Source: Acidobacteriota bacterium
GTDB lineage: Bacteria; Acidobacteriota; Blastocatellia; RBC074
Assembly (NCBI GenBank): GCA_016196035.1
Contig: JACPYM010000065.1
Coordinates: 1-64,000 of the forward strand
Length of the DNA stretch: 64,000 nt
Reading direction: 5' to 3'
The translations under genes and the position numbers were made by a program. Below, in pieces: positions 18,197 to 28,612 of the stretch. Numbering within the stretch: position 1 is the stretch's first letter; every line of letters begins with the position of its first letter. The notes under the pieces are model-generated. The model worked only from the letters and a program-made list of their open reading frames with translations, was not told the DNA's origin and searched no databases.

Positions 18197-19058
18197 ATTT
18201 CTTTTTCGCTTTGGGTTTGGCAGGTTCAGGCAGGTAATTGACCTGCATATCGTAATGATCCACGAACTCTTTTTTCTTGCCGTTCATCCCGTACAGCTTC
18301 AATTGATAGCGGCCCGGCGCGTGGCTGCGTTTGGCGAAGGTCAGCGGGATGTTCAGACCGCTGGCTTTTTTCAACTGCTCGCTCCAGGCGATGCGCTTGC
18401 CGTTGGCGTCGGTCAATTCGACAAAATAGCTCTGATAGCCTTTGTCCTGGGCTTGGCGCAACACGACGGTGAAGAGCGCCAGATTGGGCGGCACGTCAAC
18501 GGTGGAGAAGGCGTCTTTTTTCGGATTGGCGGCGCTGACATCAGCTTGTTTAACGGCGGCTGAATCCAGTTCCACCAGCGGCGCGCCGAGTTGCGGTTTG
18601 GAAAGCTGATTGAGTTCCTGCAACAGGCGCGCGTTTTCGGCGATCAAGTCCGCGCGATTGTCGAGCATCTCGCCGGTTTCCTGGGCTTCGATCTTGGCTT
18701 TGAGTTGCGCCATCTTTTCCTGCGTCTCGGCAATGCGCGTTTTGAGTTCGTCGGCATCTTCGGCTTTGGCCTGCGCCTGTTGCAGGCCGAGCCGGGTTTT
18801 CAGCACTTTGTTTTCCAAAAACAGCGCGCCCACCCAGGTGCCCAACGAAAGCGTCGCGACGGCCAGTCCCGTCAAGGCCACGGCGAGGGTGGGTTGCAGA
18901 TGCAGGAAATGCAGCGCCCGGTGCAGCAGGGAAGGCGTTGGCTCAGGCACGGCCTGGAAATCGGCCAGCGACGTGATCTTGGTTTGCGATTTCATCAGCG
19001 GTTTTTGCGCCAGTCTCTGTGGGTAACTTTGGGTTGTCTGTGGGAGATTTTCAGTCAT
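18195..19058 (-). CDS. membrane-anchored coiled-coil protein
   Basis: About 287 residues. A cytoplasmic N-terminus of some 55 residues is followed by one membrane helix (about 57-80), a coiled coil from about 85 to 150 rich in Ala/Glu/Lys/Gln (LGLQQAQAKAEDADELKTRI), and a beta-rich C-terminal domain (ALFTVVLRQAQDKGYQSYFVELTDANGKRI, APGRYQLKLYGMNGKK). The tail is Pro/Lys-rich. The family is unknown. The ATG at 19058 (MTENLPQ) is preferred; another possible one lies 21 codons in. Confidence 0.6.
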   Translation of the reverse strand: MTENLPQTTQSYPQRLAQKPLMKSQTKITSLADFQAVPEPTPSLLHRALHFLHLQPTLAVALTGLAVATLSLGTWVGALFLENKVLKTRLGLQQAQAKAEDADELKTRIAETQEKMAQLKAKIEAQETGEMLDNRADLIAENARLLQELNQLSKPQLGAPLVELDSAAVKQADVSAANPKKDAFSTVDVPPNLALFTVVLRQAQDKGYQSYFVELTDANGKRIAWSEQLKKASGLNIPLTFAKRSHAPGRYQLKLYGMNGKKKEFVDHYDMQVNYLPEPAKPKAKKK

Positions 19059-19164
19059 TGCGTCTGTGCCGTTGGTTGAGTGGGGTGATCGGCAACGAGT
19101 AAGCCGCATCTTAGGGGAGCGCGTCGCAAAGGGCAACCAGACGGTTTAGCAGTTGCTCCATATT

Positions 19165-19341
19165 CCAGGGCTTTTGCAAAGTCGCCAGCCGAAACGCCCG
19201 CGCGGCTTGGCTGATTCCTGATTCCCGATTCCTGATCCCTGATAAAGAAAATGCAGCGGATTTTTATTGTTCAGGGGTCAGGAATCGGGAATCAGTAGAG
19301 TGTCTTTGTTGGAGGTTTTGAGGACTTTGCAAAAGCCCTGG
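19165..19341. repeat. nested inverted repeat with inverted heptamer tracts
   Basis: Outer arms 19165-19183 and 19323-19341 are a perfect 19-bp inverted repeat (CCAGGGCTTTTGCAAAGTC). Inside lie five heptamers of the CTGATTC type (19211-19245) and the opposite-strand counterpart of four heptamers (TCAGGGG/TCAGGAA/TCGGGAA/TCAGTAG, 19271-19298). The structure takes up most of the 315-nt gap between the coiled-coil and Nudix genes; no gene is visible in it. Confidence 0.88.
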
Positions 19342-19373
19342 TTTAACGGTTGCTACATACTCGCCGCCTTTTC

Positions 19374-20897
19374 TCAACTCAATGCAAACTGTGCGCCCGT
19401 TTGGCTGACGCGGCCTTCGGCGGCCAGCTTTTCCAGATGCGCCTGCACGGAAAGTTCCGCCAGTTGGTGCAAGGCGGGCGGTGTGTCGGTATAAACCGTG
19501 GCGACAATCGCCGGGATGGTTTGCGGGCCGGCTGCGAGCGCCGCCAGGATGCTGTCTTCGCGGGCCTGGCGATGCGCGAGATACTCTTCGATCTTGCCGC
19601 GCGCATCGGCGAGGACGGGGCCGTGGCCGGGCATCAAGGCGGTCAGTTTGGGCAGCGCCAGATAGCGGCGCAGCGAAGCCAGATAATCATTCAAATTGCC
19701 TTCGGGCGGCGCGATGACGACGGTGCCGAAACCGACGACGCAATCACCGGTCAGCAGGGTGCCGGTGCGTTCTTCGTGAAAGCTCAGATGACCGCGCGCG
19801 TGGCCGGGCGTCCACAACGCGCGCAAGCGCCATTCGAGGTCATCGCGCTGATTCCTGAGCACGATCAATTCGTTGTCTTCGATCAAGCGGTCAACACGGG
19901 CTTCGCCGTTTAACGCATCGGCGGTCAGCCGATGCGTGGCAACGGGCAGGTTGAAACGTTCGGCCACATGCATCACGTCGCCGATGTGGTCGGGGTGCAG
20001 GTGCGTGATGATGATTTCGCGGAAGCGGCGGCCCTCGGCCAGCAATGATTCCAGCACCGCGTCGAGCCGTGCCTGTTCGTCAGGATAGGGCGAACCCGGA
20101 TCAATGATGACCTGCTCTGCGCCGCCGACGATGTAACAGTTGGTGTGCGTGGCGGGCGGAATCGTCGGCGTGCGCAAGGGGCTGAGAAAAAAGCCCTGAC
20201 GCATCTCGATGCGCTGTTCCCACAGATCGCGCGTGTCTTGGGGGATGTTGTGCAGGCGCGGCGCGAAATCGTGCGCCCCTTCGGCCAATGCCAGCAGCGC
20301 CGTCAAAATCGGCGTGACGATCAAACAGCCGCCGTCCGTCCAGCGTTGCAAGGCTTCGTGCGGGCGCAGCCATTCGCCCGAAGCCAATTCGCCTTCCTGC
20401 ACGTCTGTCTCTTGCCCTTCGGGCAACCAAGCCGTAAAGAAGCGCGTGTCGTAACGGCGCGGCGACGAGGCCGGCGTACACCAGCGCGGTGCTTCGGTCA
20501 GCCAGGCGGCGTCGAGCGACAAGCCCAGATCGGTCAGTAAATTTTTGAAGCTGATTTGATTGCCGTGCAATTGCTGCCGCAATTCAACGCGGCGGGCGGC
20601 GGGGATAGCTTCAGCGCCGTGCGCCAACAGCACGCCAGTCTCTTCAAAAATTTCGCGGATGGCGCACACGCGGATGGCGGCGGCTTTGGCATCCGCATCA
20701 TCAGGACAATTCGCCAGCGGGATCGCGGCATCCTCCGCGTCCAACTGGCCGCCGGGGAAGGCGTGAAAGCCGCCCATGAACGCGAGCTTGTATGAACGTT
20801 TGACCCAGAATACTTTGGGGTCATCAGGTTCGCGCAGCAAAATCATGGCGGCGGCGTCGCGGGGCGTGACAGGTGGTTTGAGCGTTGGTGGTGTCAT
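19374..20897 (-). CDS. Nudix hydrolase-metallo-beta-lactamase fusion protein
   Basis: 507 residues in three parts. Residues about 10-220 form a Nudix domain with an interrupted Nudix box: GG near 48, then after an insertion REIFEETGVLL near 86. Residues about 230-430 form a metallo-beta-lactamase fold with the zinc motif THLHPDHIGD and later LLTGDCVVG and GHGP. Residues 440-507 are a winged-helix tail as in LACTB2. Nudix enzymes hydrolyse nucleoside diphosphate-linked compounds; LACTB2-like proteins are nucleases or hydrolases. The joint substrate is unknown. The start at 20897 (MTPPTLKPP) is where homology-like sequence begins; the frame upstream is not protein-like. Confidence 0.85.
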   Translation of the reverse strand: MTPPTLKPPVTPRDAAAMILLREPDDPKVFWVKRSYKLAFMGGFHAFPGGQLDAEDAAIPLANCPDDADAKAAAIRVCAIREIFEETGVLLAHGAEAIPAARRVELRQQLHGNQISFKNLLTDLGLSLDAAWLTEAPRWCTPASSPRRYDTRFFTAWLPEGQETDVQEGELASGEWLRPHEALQRWTDGGCLIVTPILTALLALAEGAHDFAPRLHNIPQDTRDLWEQRIEMRQGFFLSPLRTPTIPPATHTNCYIVGGAEQVIIDPGSPYPDEQARLDAVLESLLAEGRRFREIIITHLHPDHIGDVMHVAERFNLPVATHRLTADALNGEARVDRLIEDNELIVLRNQRDDLEWRLRALWTPGHARGHLSFHEERTGTLLTGDCVVGFGTVVIAPPEGNLNDYLASLRRYLALPKLTALMPGHGPVLADARGKIEEYLAHRQAREDSILAALAAGPQTIPAIVATVYTDTPPALHQLAELSVQAHLEKLAAEGRVSQTGAQFALS

Positions 20898-21066
20898 GGG
20901 TTTTAGGCGTCCAAATTTGTCCACATTTGGTTGGGTTGCTTGGAAGCTGCGACAATGTAACTGAAATGCCTGCTTGCCACAAAGCGCGGCGTTATCGCGT
21001 GTGCGCTGGCTTGGTTGAACAATTGCTTTTGAACTTCGGTTAACAATGCAAGAGAGGTCGGCGCGT

Positions 21067-21972
21067 ATGAAAATCTTGATTACCGGAGCCACAGGCTTAA
21101 TCGGCAAAGCCCTGAGCCAGGCGCTGGTCGCGGATGGTCACCAGATCGTTGTGCTGACGCGCAACCCCGAACGTGCCACGGGGATCGTGGGAGCTACGGC
21201 GTATGCCTGGCAGCCTGAACATGAGCCGCCGCCGGTTGCCGCGTTTGAAGGCGTGACTGCCGTCATTCATTTGGCCGGTGAAAATGTCGCTGCGCGCTGG
21301 ACGACGGAGCGCAAGCGCCGCATCCGGGACTCGCGTGTGTTGGGGACGCGCAATCTGGTGCTGGGCATGCAACAAAGCGCTGTGCCGCCGTCCATTTTCA
21401 TCGCCGGTTCGGCGGTTGGAATTTATGGCTATCGTGGCGCTGAACAACTGACGGAACAAGCTGCGCCGGGCACAGGTTTCCTGGTTGATCTTTGCCGTGA
21501 GTGGGAAACCGAGAGCGAACAGGCGCAGGCGTTTGGCGCGCGCACCGTGATGTTGCGCACGGGCGTTGTTTTAAGCCGCGCCGGGGGGGCTCTGAAAACC
21601 ATGCTCCCGGCCTTTCGGTTCGGCGTCGCAGGCAAACTGGGTGACGGGCGGCAATGGTTCCCGTGGATTCACATTGCCGACATCGTGGGGCTGTTGCGCC
21701 ACGCTCTGTTAAATGAAACGGTGCGCGGCCCGTTGAATGGCGTCGCGCCCAATCCCGTCACGAATGCGGAATTCACCAAAGAGCTGGCGGCGGTGCTGCA
21801 TCGTCCGGCCTTGCTCCCCGTGCCCAAATTTGCGCTTGAATTATTGTTCGGCGAAATGGCCGCAGTGCTGTTGGCGAGCCAGCGCGTGGTGCCGGAAGCC
21901 GCGCTGAAAGCCGGCTATCAATTTCGCTTTCCGTGGTTGCATGAGGCGTTGCGCGAGTTGTTGGCAAAATGA
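21067..21972 (+). CDS. NAD(P)-binding epimerase, TIGR01777/SDR39U1 (YfcH-like)
   Basis: 301 residues. The N-terminal Rossmann motif is GATGLIGKALSQAL, with VIHLAGENVAARWT and a C-terminal DUF1731-like segment (PVPKFALELLFGEMAAVLLASQRVVPEA). This is the full length of the family. Members are SDR-type nucleotide-sugar epimerase relatives, some involved in division or plastid functions, with no defined reaction. The ATG at 21067 is chosen because the Rossmann strand MKILITG starts there and a purine-rich AGAGAGG lies upstream. Confidence 0.9.
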   Translation: MKILITGATGLIGKALSQALVADGHQIVVLTRNPERATGIVGATAYAWQPEHEPPPVAAFEGVTAVIHLAGENVAARWTTERKRRIRDSRVLGTRNLVLGMQQSAVPPSIFIAGSAVGIYGYRGAEQLTEQAAPGTGFLVDLCREWETESEQAQAFGARTVMLRTGVVLSRAGGALKTMLPAFRFGVAGKLGDGRQWFPWIHIADIVGLLRHALLNETVRGPLNGVAPNPVTNAEFTKELAAVLHRPALLPVPKFALELLFGEMAAVLLASQRVVPEAALKAGYQFRFPWLHEALRELLAK

Positions 21973-21999
21973 TTTACCGCGGTTACAGGGCCGATTGGT

Positions 22000-22082
22000 G
22001 CGGTACGGGGAGTGGTGGCAACCTGGTTCTGCGGCTGTTGTAGTCTGCGGAGACACCAGATCACCATCGTTTCCCGTACCGC
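22000..22082. repeat. 83-bp palindrome, family A copy 2 (diverged)
   Basis: Same size and layout as the element at 2377-2459: 28-nt arms (22000-22027 and 22055-22082) and a 27-nt loop. The left arm differs from copy 1 at only two positions (GGCA instead of AGCG in the middle). The right arm mismatches its partner at seven positions, all of the transition type. It lies between two convergent genes. Confidence 0.85.
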
Positions 22083-22127
22083 ACCGGCAGCCGCGCCGCT
22101 TTCCCGTATAAGCAACCGCAAACCGAG

Positions 22128-23558
22128 CTAGGGTTTCCGTTGCGCCATCTCATCAAAGAAGCCAAATACATCCGGCAAGGCTTCCTGCACAATGACCAGA
22201 TGTTCGACATCGGGGTATTCGCGGAAGCGCACGCTTCTGACGTTGGCCTTCTTCAATTCGAACGCCAGTTTGCGCGCATTGCTGTAGCCGAAATCCTGCA
22301 CGCCGACGCACACGAAGAAGGGTACTTCGATCAATTCATCAGACTCTTTGACGCTGCCACCCCCGCCCAGCGCGGCCACGGCGGCAAAGCGATTGGGCGT
22401 CGCCGACGCCGAAGCGATGGCTTGTGAAGCGCCCATCGAATGACCGAGCACAAAGACGCGCTGCCGATCAACCGGGTAAAGCTTATCAATCGCATCAATG
22501 ATCTGGCTGGCGCGATTGGGCGTGAACCCCGGCGAGCCGCGCGGTGAAACCAGCAGCCAGCCGCGCGCTTCGCTGAGCGTCGCAATCTTGCCCTGGCCGT
22601 AACCATCAAAAAACATATTCTCGCTGCCGCCCGCGCCGTGCATGGCGATGACCAGCGGCAAACGCGCGCCGCTTTTGACGGCGGCGGGCGCGAGTAGGCG
22701 CACCGGCACCGCACTGCCCGGCAAAACCAGCGTCAGCCAGAACTGACCCGTTTTGCGTTGGCCGTAAAAGCTCCGGCCCAGCCCTGCTTCGCGCAAGGCA
22801 TGCTCGCTTTCGGCCAACAGGCGGGCGGCGGGCAGATTGGTTTCAAGCGCGGCTTTTTGGGCCAATTGTTCAAGCTGGTTGACCAACGCGCGCGCCGATT
22901 CACCATCGGTGGAAATTTGCGGCAGGGCAGTGGCGGATTTTTGCAATTGTTCCAGCCGCTCTTTCAGTTTGCTGACCACGGAAATGGTTTGCTCGCTGCT
23001 GGCCAGCAGTTTGTTGTTCAACAGAATCTCGTGGCGCAGGGTGTAATCGGCTTCGGCCAGCCCTTTGAAGAGCAGTTTGTCATTGAGCGGCAGCGTGCCG
23101 AGCTTGGTTTCGTAAGGAGCACCGACCACCTGTTTGCCGCGCAGCAGCGTCAGCCGGAGCTTGGTGGCTTGCGGTTGAATGCCGCCGGGCGCTTGGTAAG
23201 CCTGGTTGACTGTATATGGCAAGGCGAGTTCCGCCGCGTCAAATAAGCGGCTGTCGGGTTTGACGAAGAGCGATTCGGCCCAACGCGCAAAGGGCGTCGG
23301 TTCATTCGGCCAGCGCAAATCCATGCGCGCGGCATCCAGTTCGCGCGCGGCTTCGCTGAGTTTGAAGCCGAAAAACAATTGCACGGCTTGTTGCAAATGC
23401 AGGACTGCCGCGCGGCGCGATTCGCCGTTGTATTGCGTGTCCCAGGCGGCTTCGCACGCGCGCAGTCGTTGTCCCAATTCAAAGCGGTCGGCTTGCGCCG
23501 GCGCCGTCCGAGCAGCCAGGCAGAGCAAGCAAAGCAAGAAGCAGATTCGTGGTTTCAT
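22128..23558 (-). CDS. secreted alpha/beta-hydrolase (dienelactone hydrolase/PHB-depolymerase-like esterase)
   Basis: 476 residues with a signal peptide (CFLLCLLCLAARTAPAQA). The N-terminal 250 residues are helical and unrecognised. The C-terminal part (about 265-470) is an alpha/beta-hydrolase: oxyanion region IAMHGAGGSENMFFDGYG, nucleophile motif GHSMGASQAI, and a late Asp and His (PDVEHLVI). It is probably a periplasmic or extracellular esterase/peptidase-like hydrolase with unknown substrate. It is divergent from the next gene, with 239 nt of intergenic DNA in which I see no clear element. Confidence 0.8.
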   Translation of the reverse strand: MKPRICFLLCLLCLAARTAPAQADRFELGQRLRACEAAWDTQYNGESRRAAVLHLQQAVQLFFGFKLSEAARELDAARMDLRWPNEPTPFARWAESLFVKPDSRLFDAAELALPYTVNQAYQAPGGIQPQATKLRLTLLRGKQVVGAPYETKLGTLPLNDKLLFKGLAEADYTLRHEILLNNKLLASSEQTISVVSKLKERLEQLQKSATALPQISTDGESARALVNQLEQLAQKAALETNLPAARLLAESEHALREAGLGRSFYGQRKTGQFWLTLVLPGSAVPVRLLAPAAVKSGARLPLVIAMHGAGGSENMFFDGYGQGKIATLSEARGWLLVSPRGSPGFTPNRASQIIDAIDKLYPVDRQRVFVLGHSMGASQAIASASATPNRFAAVAALGGGGSVKESDELIEVPFFVCVGVQDFGYSNARKLAFELKKANVRSVRFREYPDVEHLVIVQEALPDVFGFFDEMAQRKP

Positions 23559-23797
23559 CGTGTTTCCCAGCCAGTGGATGTTCTATCGAAGGACGTTGCG
23601 TTAGGGATGCTGCGGAATTGCACCGGGATTTTACCGCGCCGGTTGTGACCGTGTACAGCCTGCATTTGATGCACATAGACTTTCGCTAAACGCTTCAGTA
23701 ACATTGCCGCGCTTTCTGGATTGATCAATTCCCACATCCATTGGATACACATTGCACAGGCCGTCACACGATGGTGAAGCGGCAGCGAGGGTTTACG

Positions 23798-26700
23798 ATG
23801 AGGCGGAACATTCAGCTTTTCTGCACGCTGGCAGCGTGTTTGTACGCCAGCCTTCAACTGGTTCCAACGCAGGTGGCCGGGCAAGGCGCCAAACCTGTGG
23901 CGCGTGGCGTGGATTTCAACCGCGAGATTCGTCCGCTGCTGTCGGACAACTGTTTTCAATGCCACGGCCCCGATGAAAAGCAGCGCATGGCGAAACTGCG
24001 CTTCGACACCAAAGAAGGCGCGTTTGCCAAGCCGGGCGTGATCGTCGCGGGCGACGCCGCCAATAGCCGTTTGTTCAAACGCGTCAGCAGCACCAATCCC
24101 GCCACCCTGATGCCGCCGCCGCCAAGCGGGCACAAGCTGACCGAACAGCAAATCGCTACGCTCAAACGTTGGATTGACGAAGGCGCGCCGTGGAATGAGC
24201 ATTGGGCCTTCAGCGCGCCCAAACGGCCCGCACTGCCGGCGCTCAAACAAACGACTTGGCCGCGCAATCCGATTGATCACTTCATCCTGGCCAAACTGGA
24301 GAAGGAAGGCTTGAAGCCAGCGCCCGAAGCCGACAAGCCGACCTTGTTACGGCGCGTTTCGCTGGATGTGACGGGCCTGCCGCCCACGCTGGCTGAAGTG
24401 GATGCTTTTCTGGCTGACAAGTCGCCCGATGCGTATGAGAAGGTTGTAGATCGTTTGCTGGCCTCGCCGCATTATGGCGAACGGATGGCACTGCAATGGC
24501 TAGATCTGGCGCGTTACGCCGATACGCACGGCTACCACATTGATTCGCATCGTGACATGTGGCCGTGGCGCGATTGGCTGATCAAGGCGTTCAACGCGAA
24601 CAAACGCTACGATCAATTCACGATTGAACAGTTGGCCGGTGATCTATTGCCGGATGCCACGCTCGAACAGAAAATCGCGTCGGGGTTCAACCGCAACCAC
24701 ATGATTAACTTCGAGGGTGGCGCGGTGCCCGAAGAGTATCAGAACGAATATGTGATTGATCGCGTCGAAGCCACTGCGACGACCTGGATGGGCCTGACGA
24801 TGGGCTGTGCGCGCTGCCATTCGCACAAATTCGACCCCCTGTCGCAAAAAGAGTTTTATCAGTTTTACGCCTTCTTCAATAACGTGCCCGAAAAGGGATT
24901 GGATGGGAACACCGGCAACGCGCGCCCTTTTTTGCCGCTGCCTACCGACGCGCAAAAAGCCAGGCAGGAAGAGTTGACCAAGGCCATCGCCGATCACGAA
25001 TTCGCGCTCAGCGATAAAAACGTTGCGCCGCTGCAAGTGGCTTGGGAGCAAGGCTTGTTGGGCAAACTGGCCGTGGTGCCGGTCAATGGTTTGATTGCGC
25101 ACTACGATTTCGACGGCAGCCTCAGCGATTCATCCGGGCGCTATCAAAACGGGCGCACGGCGAAAGGCGATCCCACGTTTAGCGGCGGCATAGTCAGCCG
25201 CGCCGTCAACCTCGACAACCAAACCGAATTGCGCTTCGGCAACGTGGGCGCGTTTGAGCGTGACAAACCATTCACGCTGGCCGTCTGGTTGAAGCCGGGC
25301 ATTGGCAAAGCTAACACCTTCGTCTTTCAAAAAATCAGTGACGAAGAGACGCGGCGCGGCTACGAATTGAGCATCGAGAACACGCGGCTTTACGACATTC
25401 AGAAATACGCCGGACAGTTGAAGCTGCGCCTGACTGCGCAAAGGCCCGGCAATGCGTTGGAAGTGCGCACGCAAGGGTTGCTGTACACCAGCGAATGGCG
25501 GCACGTAGCGATTGCTTACGACGGCTCGGGCAAAGCGGCGGGCGTGCAAATCTATTTCAACGGCGAGCGGCAGGAATCGGACGTCTTGCAAGACAGCCTA
25601 AACGGTTCGATCAAGAGCGACGCCGAATTGATGATCGGGACGAAGATCGCGGGCAAGGCGTATGGCGGCGGGATTGACGATCTGCGCTTGTACGAACGCG
25701 CGTTGACCGCCAGCGAGATCGAACAATTGGCCGTGCACTATCCGATGCAAACGATTCTGTCGGGCGTCAGCGGCAAACGCACCAAAGAAGAGAATGAACG
25801 GCTGCGCGAATACTTCCTGACGCGCATTGCGTCTGAATCTTTGCACAAGCAATACGCCGAATTGAAAGAACTGAAAAAGCAGAAGACCGCCTACGACAAA
25901 ACCGTTGTCACGACGATGACGATGATGGAACTGGGCAAGCCGCGCGACTCGTTCGTGCTTTCGCGCGGCGATTACCGCAACCAGACCGAAAAGGTCTCAC
26001 CCGGCGTGCCCGCCGTCTTGCCGCCGCTGCCCAACGGCGCGAAGGCGAATCGGCTGGCGTTGGCGCAATGGCTGATAGACCCGAATCATCCGCTGACGGC
26101 GCGCGTCGCGGTCAATCGTTATTGGCAAATGTACTTTGGCTTTGGCTTGGTGAAGACGGTTGAGGATTTCGGTTCGCAAGGTGAGCCGCCTGTCAATCAG
26201 GAATTGCTGGACTGGCTGGCCTGCGAGTTTATGGGAAAAGTGGTCGGCAATCCGCAATCCGCAATCCCCAATCCGCAATCAAAAGGCTGGGATGTGAAGG
26301 CGCTGCAACGGCTGATCCTGACTTCGGCGACCTATCGCCAGTCGTCAAAGGTGACGCCGGAATTGCACGACCGTGACCCAGAGAATCGCTTGCTCGCACG
26401 CGGGCCGCGTTTCCGGCTGCCAGCCGAACTGGTGCGCGACAATGCGCTGGCGGTGAGCGGATTGCTCAACGATACCATCGGCGGGCCGAGCGTCTTCCCC
26501 TATCAACCGCCCGGTTTGTGGGAAGAGATGGCCTTTGGCGACGGCTTCTCGATGCAAGCGTATGTGCAGAGCCACGGCGCGGATTTGTACCGCCGTTCGA
26601 TGTACACGTTCTGGAAACGCACCGTGCCGCCCGCGACACTCTCGACCTTTGACGCGCCAGATCGTGAGAAATGCGTGGCGCGCCGCGCGGTGACCAACAC

Positions 26701-27046
26701 GCCGTTGCAGGCGCTGGTGACGCTGAACGATCCGACTTACATTGAAGCCGCGCGCGTATTGGCCGCGCGCGTGTTGCGTGACGGCGGCAAGGATGCGAGC
26801 AGCCGGATTGCGCTGCTGTTTCGACTGGCAACGGCGCGCAAGCCTTCGTTGCAAGAGGCGAAGGTGCTGCGCGAATTGTTGACGCAGCAGTTGGCGCTCT
26901 ATCGCGGCAATGTGGCGGCGGCGGAAAAGCTGTTGACGGTAGGCGAGTCAACGGTGGATGAGAAACTGGAGCGGGCGGAATTGGCGGCGTGGACGGTGGT
27001 GGCGAGCACGATTTTGAATTTGGATGAGACGATTACGAAAGAGTGA
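23798..27046 (+). CDS. DUF1549/DUF1553 protein with cytochrome c-like motif and LamG domain
   Basis: 1082 residues, exported. After the signal peptide there is a PSCyt1-type haem motif CFQCH at about 52-56 and then DUF1549 (GCARCHSHKFDPLSQKEFYQF). A LamG/concanavalin-like domain follows at about 440-640 (HYDFDGSLSDSSGRYQNG), then DUF1553 to the end (LARGPRFRLPAELVRDNALAVSGLLN, TNTPLQALVTLNDPTYIEAARVLAAR). Such proteins pair with DUF1501 proteins in Planctomycetota, Verrucomicrobiota and Acidobacteriota and are thought to act on polysaccharides or sulfated compounds, unproven. The start at 23798 has GAGG upstream. Heptamer repeats inside the gene are listed separately. Confidence 0.88.
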   Translation: MRRNIQLFCTLAACLYASLQLVPTQVAGQGAKPVARGVDFNREIRPLLSDNCFQCHGPDEKQRMAKLRFDTKEGAFAKPGVIVAGDAANSRLFKRVSSTNPATLMPPPPSGHKLTEQQIATLKRWIDEGAPWNEHWAFSAPKRPALPALKQTTWPRNPIDHFILAKLEKEGLKPAPEADKPTLLRRVSLDVTGLPPTLAEVDAFLADKSPDAYEKVVDRLLASPHYGERMALQWLDLARYADTHGYHIDSHRDMWPWRDWLIKAFNANKRYDQFTIEQLAGDLLPDATLEQKIASGFNRNHMINFEGGAVPEEYQNEYVIDRVEATATTWMGLTMGCARCHSHKFDPLSQKEFYQFYAFFNNVPEKGLDGNTGNARPFLPLPTDAQKARQEELTKAIADHEFALSDKNVAPLQVAWEQGLLGKLAVVPVNGLIAHYDFDGSLSDSSGRYQNGRTAKGDPTFSGGIVSRAVNLDNQTELRFGNVGAFERDKPFTLAVWLKPGIGKANTFVFQKISDEETRRGYELSIENTRLYDIQKYAGQLKLRLTAQRPGNALEVRTQGLLYTSEWRHVAIAYDGSGKAAGVQIYFNGERQESDVLQDSLNGSIKSDAELMIGTKIAGKAYGGGIDDLRLYERALTASEIEQLAVHYPMQTILSGVSGKRTKEENERLREYFLTRIASESLHKQYAELKELKKQKTAYDKTVVTTMTMMELGKPRDSFVLSRGDYRNQTEKVSPGVPAVLPPLPNGAKANRLALAQWLIDPNHPLTARVAVNRYWQMYFGFGLVKTVEDFGSQGEPPVNQELLDWLACEFMGKVVGNPQSAIPNPQSKGWDVKALQRLILTSATYRQSSKVTPELHDRDPENRLLARGPRFRLPAELVRDNALAVSGLLNDTIGGPSVFPYQPPGLWEEMAFGDGFSMQAYVQSHGADLYRRSMYTFWKRTVPPATLSTFDAPDREKCVARRAVTNTPLQALVTLNDPTYIEAARVLAARVLRDGGKDASSRIALLFRLATARKPSLQEAKVLRELLTQQLALYRGNVAAAEKLLTVGESTVDEKLERAELAAWTVVASTILNLDETITKE
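26249..26280. repeat. heptanucleotide repeats inside a coding sequence
   Basis: Four AATCCGC-type units (one AATCCCC) plus a partial unit lie in frame inside the DUF1553 region. Three units make 21 nt, so the protein shows a 7-residue repeat (NPQSAIP/NPQSKG). The unit is the reverse complement of the ATTGCGG heptamer found between the sugar-transporter genes at 45873-45896. Confidence 0.85.
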
Positions 27047-27130
27047 CTGAATTATGAAATGGCTACTTGAAGCTGGCGCTGGTTCAGGCTGCCCAAAAAT
27101 TGCTTCCAGTAAGTAGTGCGGAGGAATGAC

Positions 27131-28600
<1,470 letters not shown>

Positions 28601-28612
28601 GGAGCAATCGAA

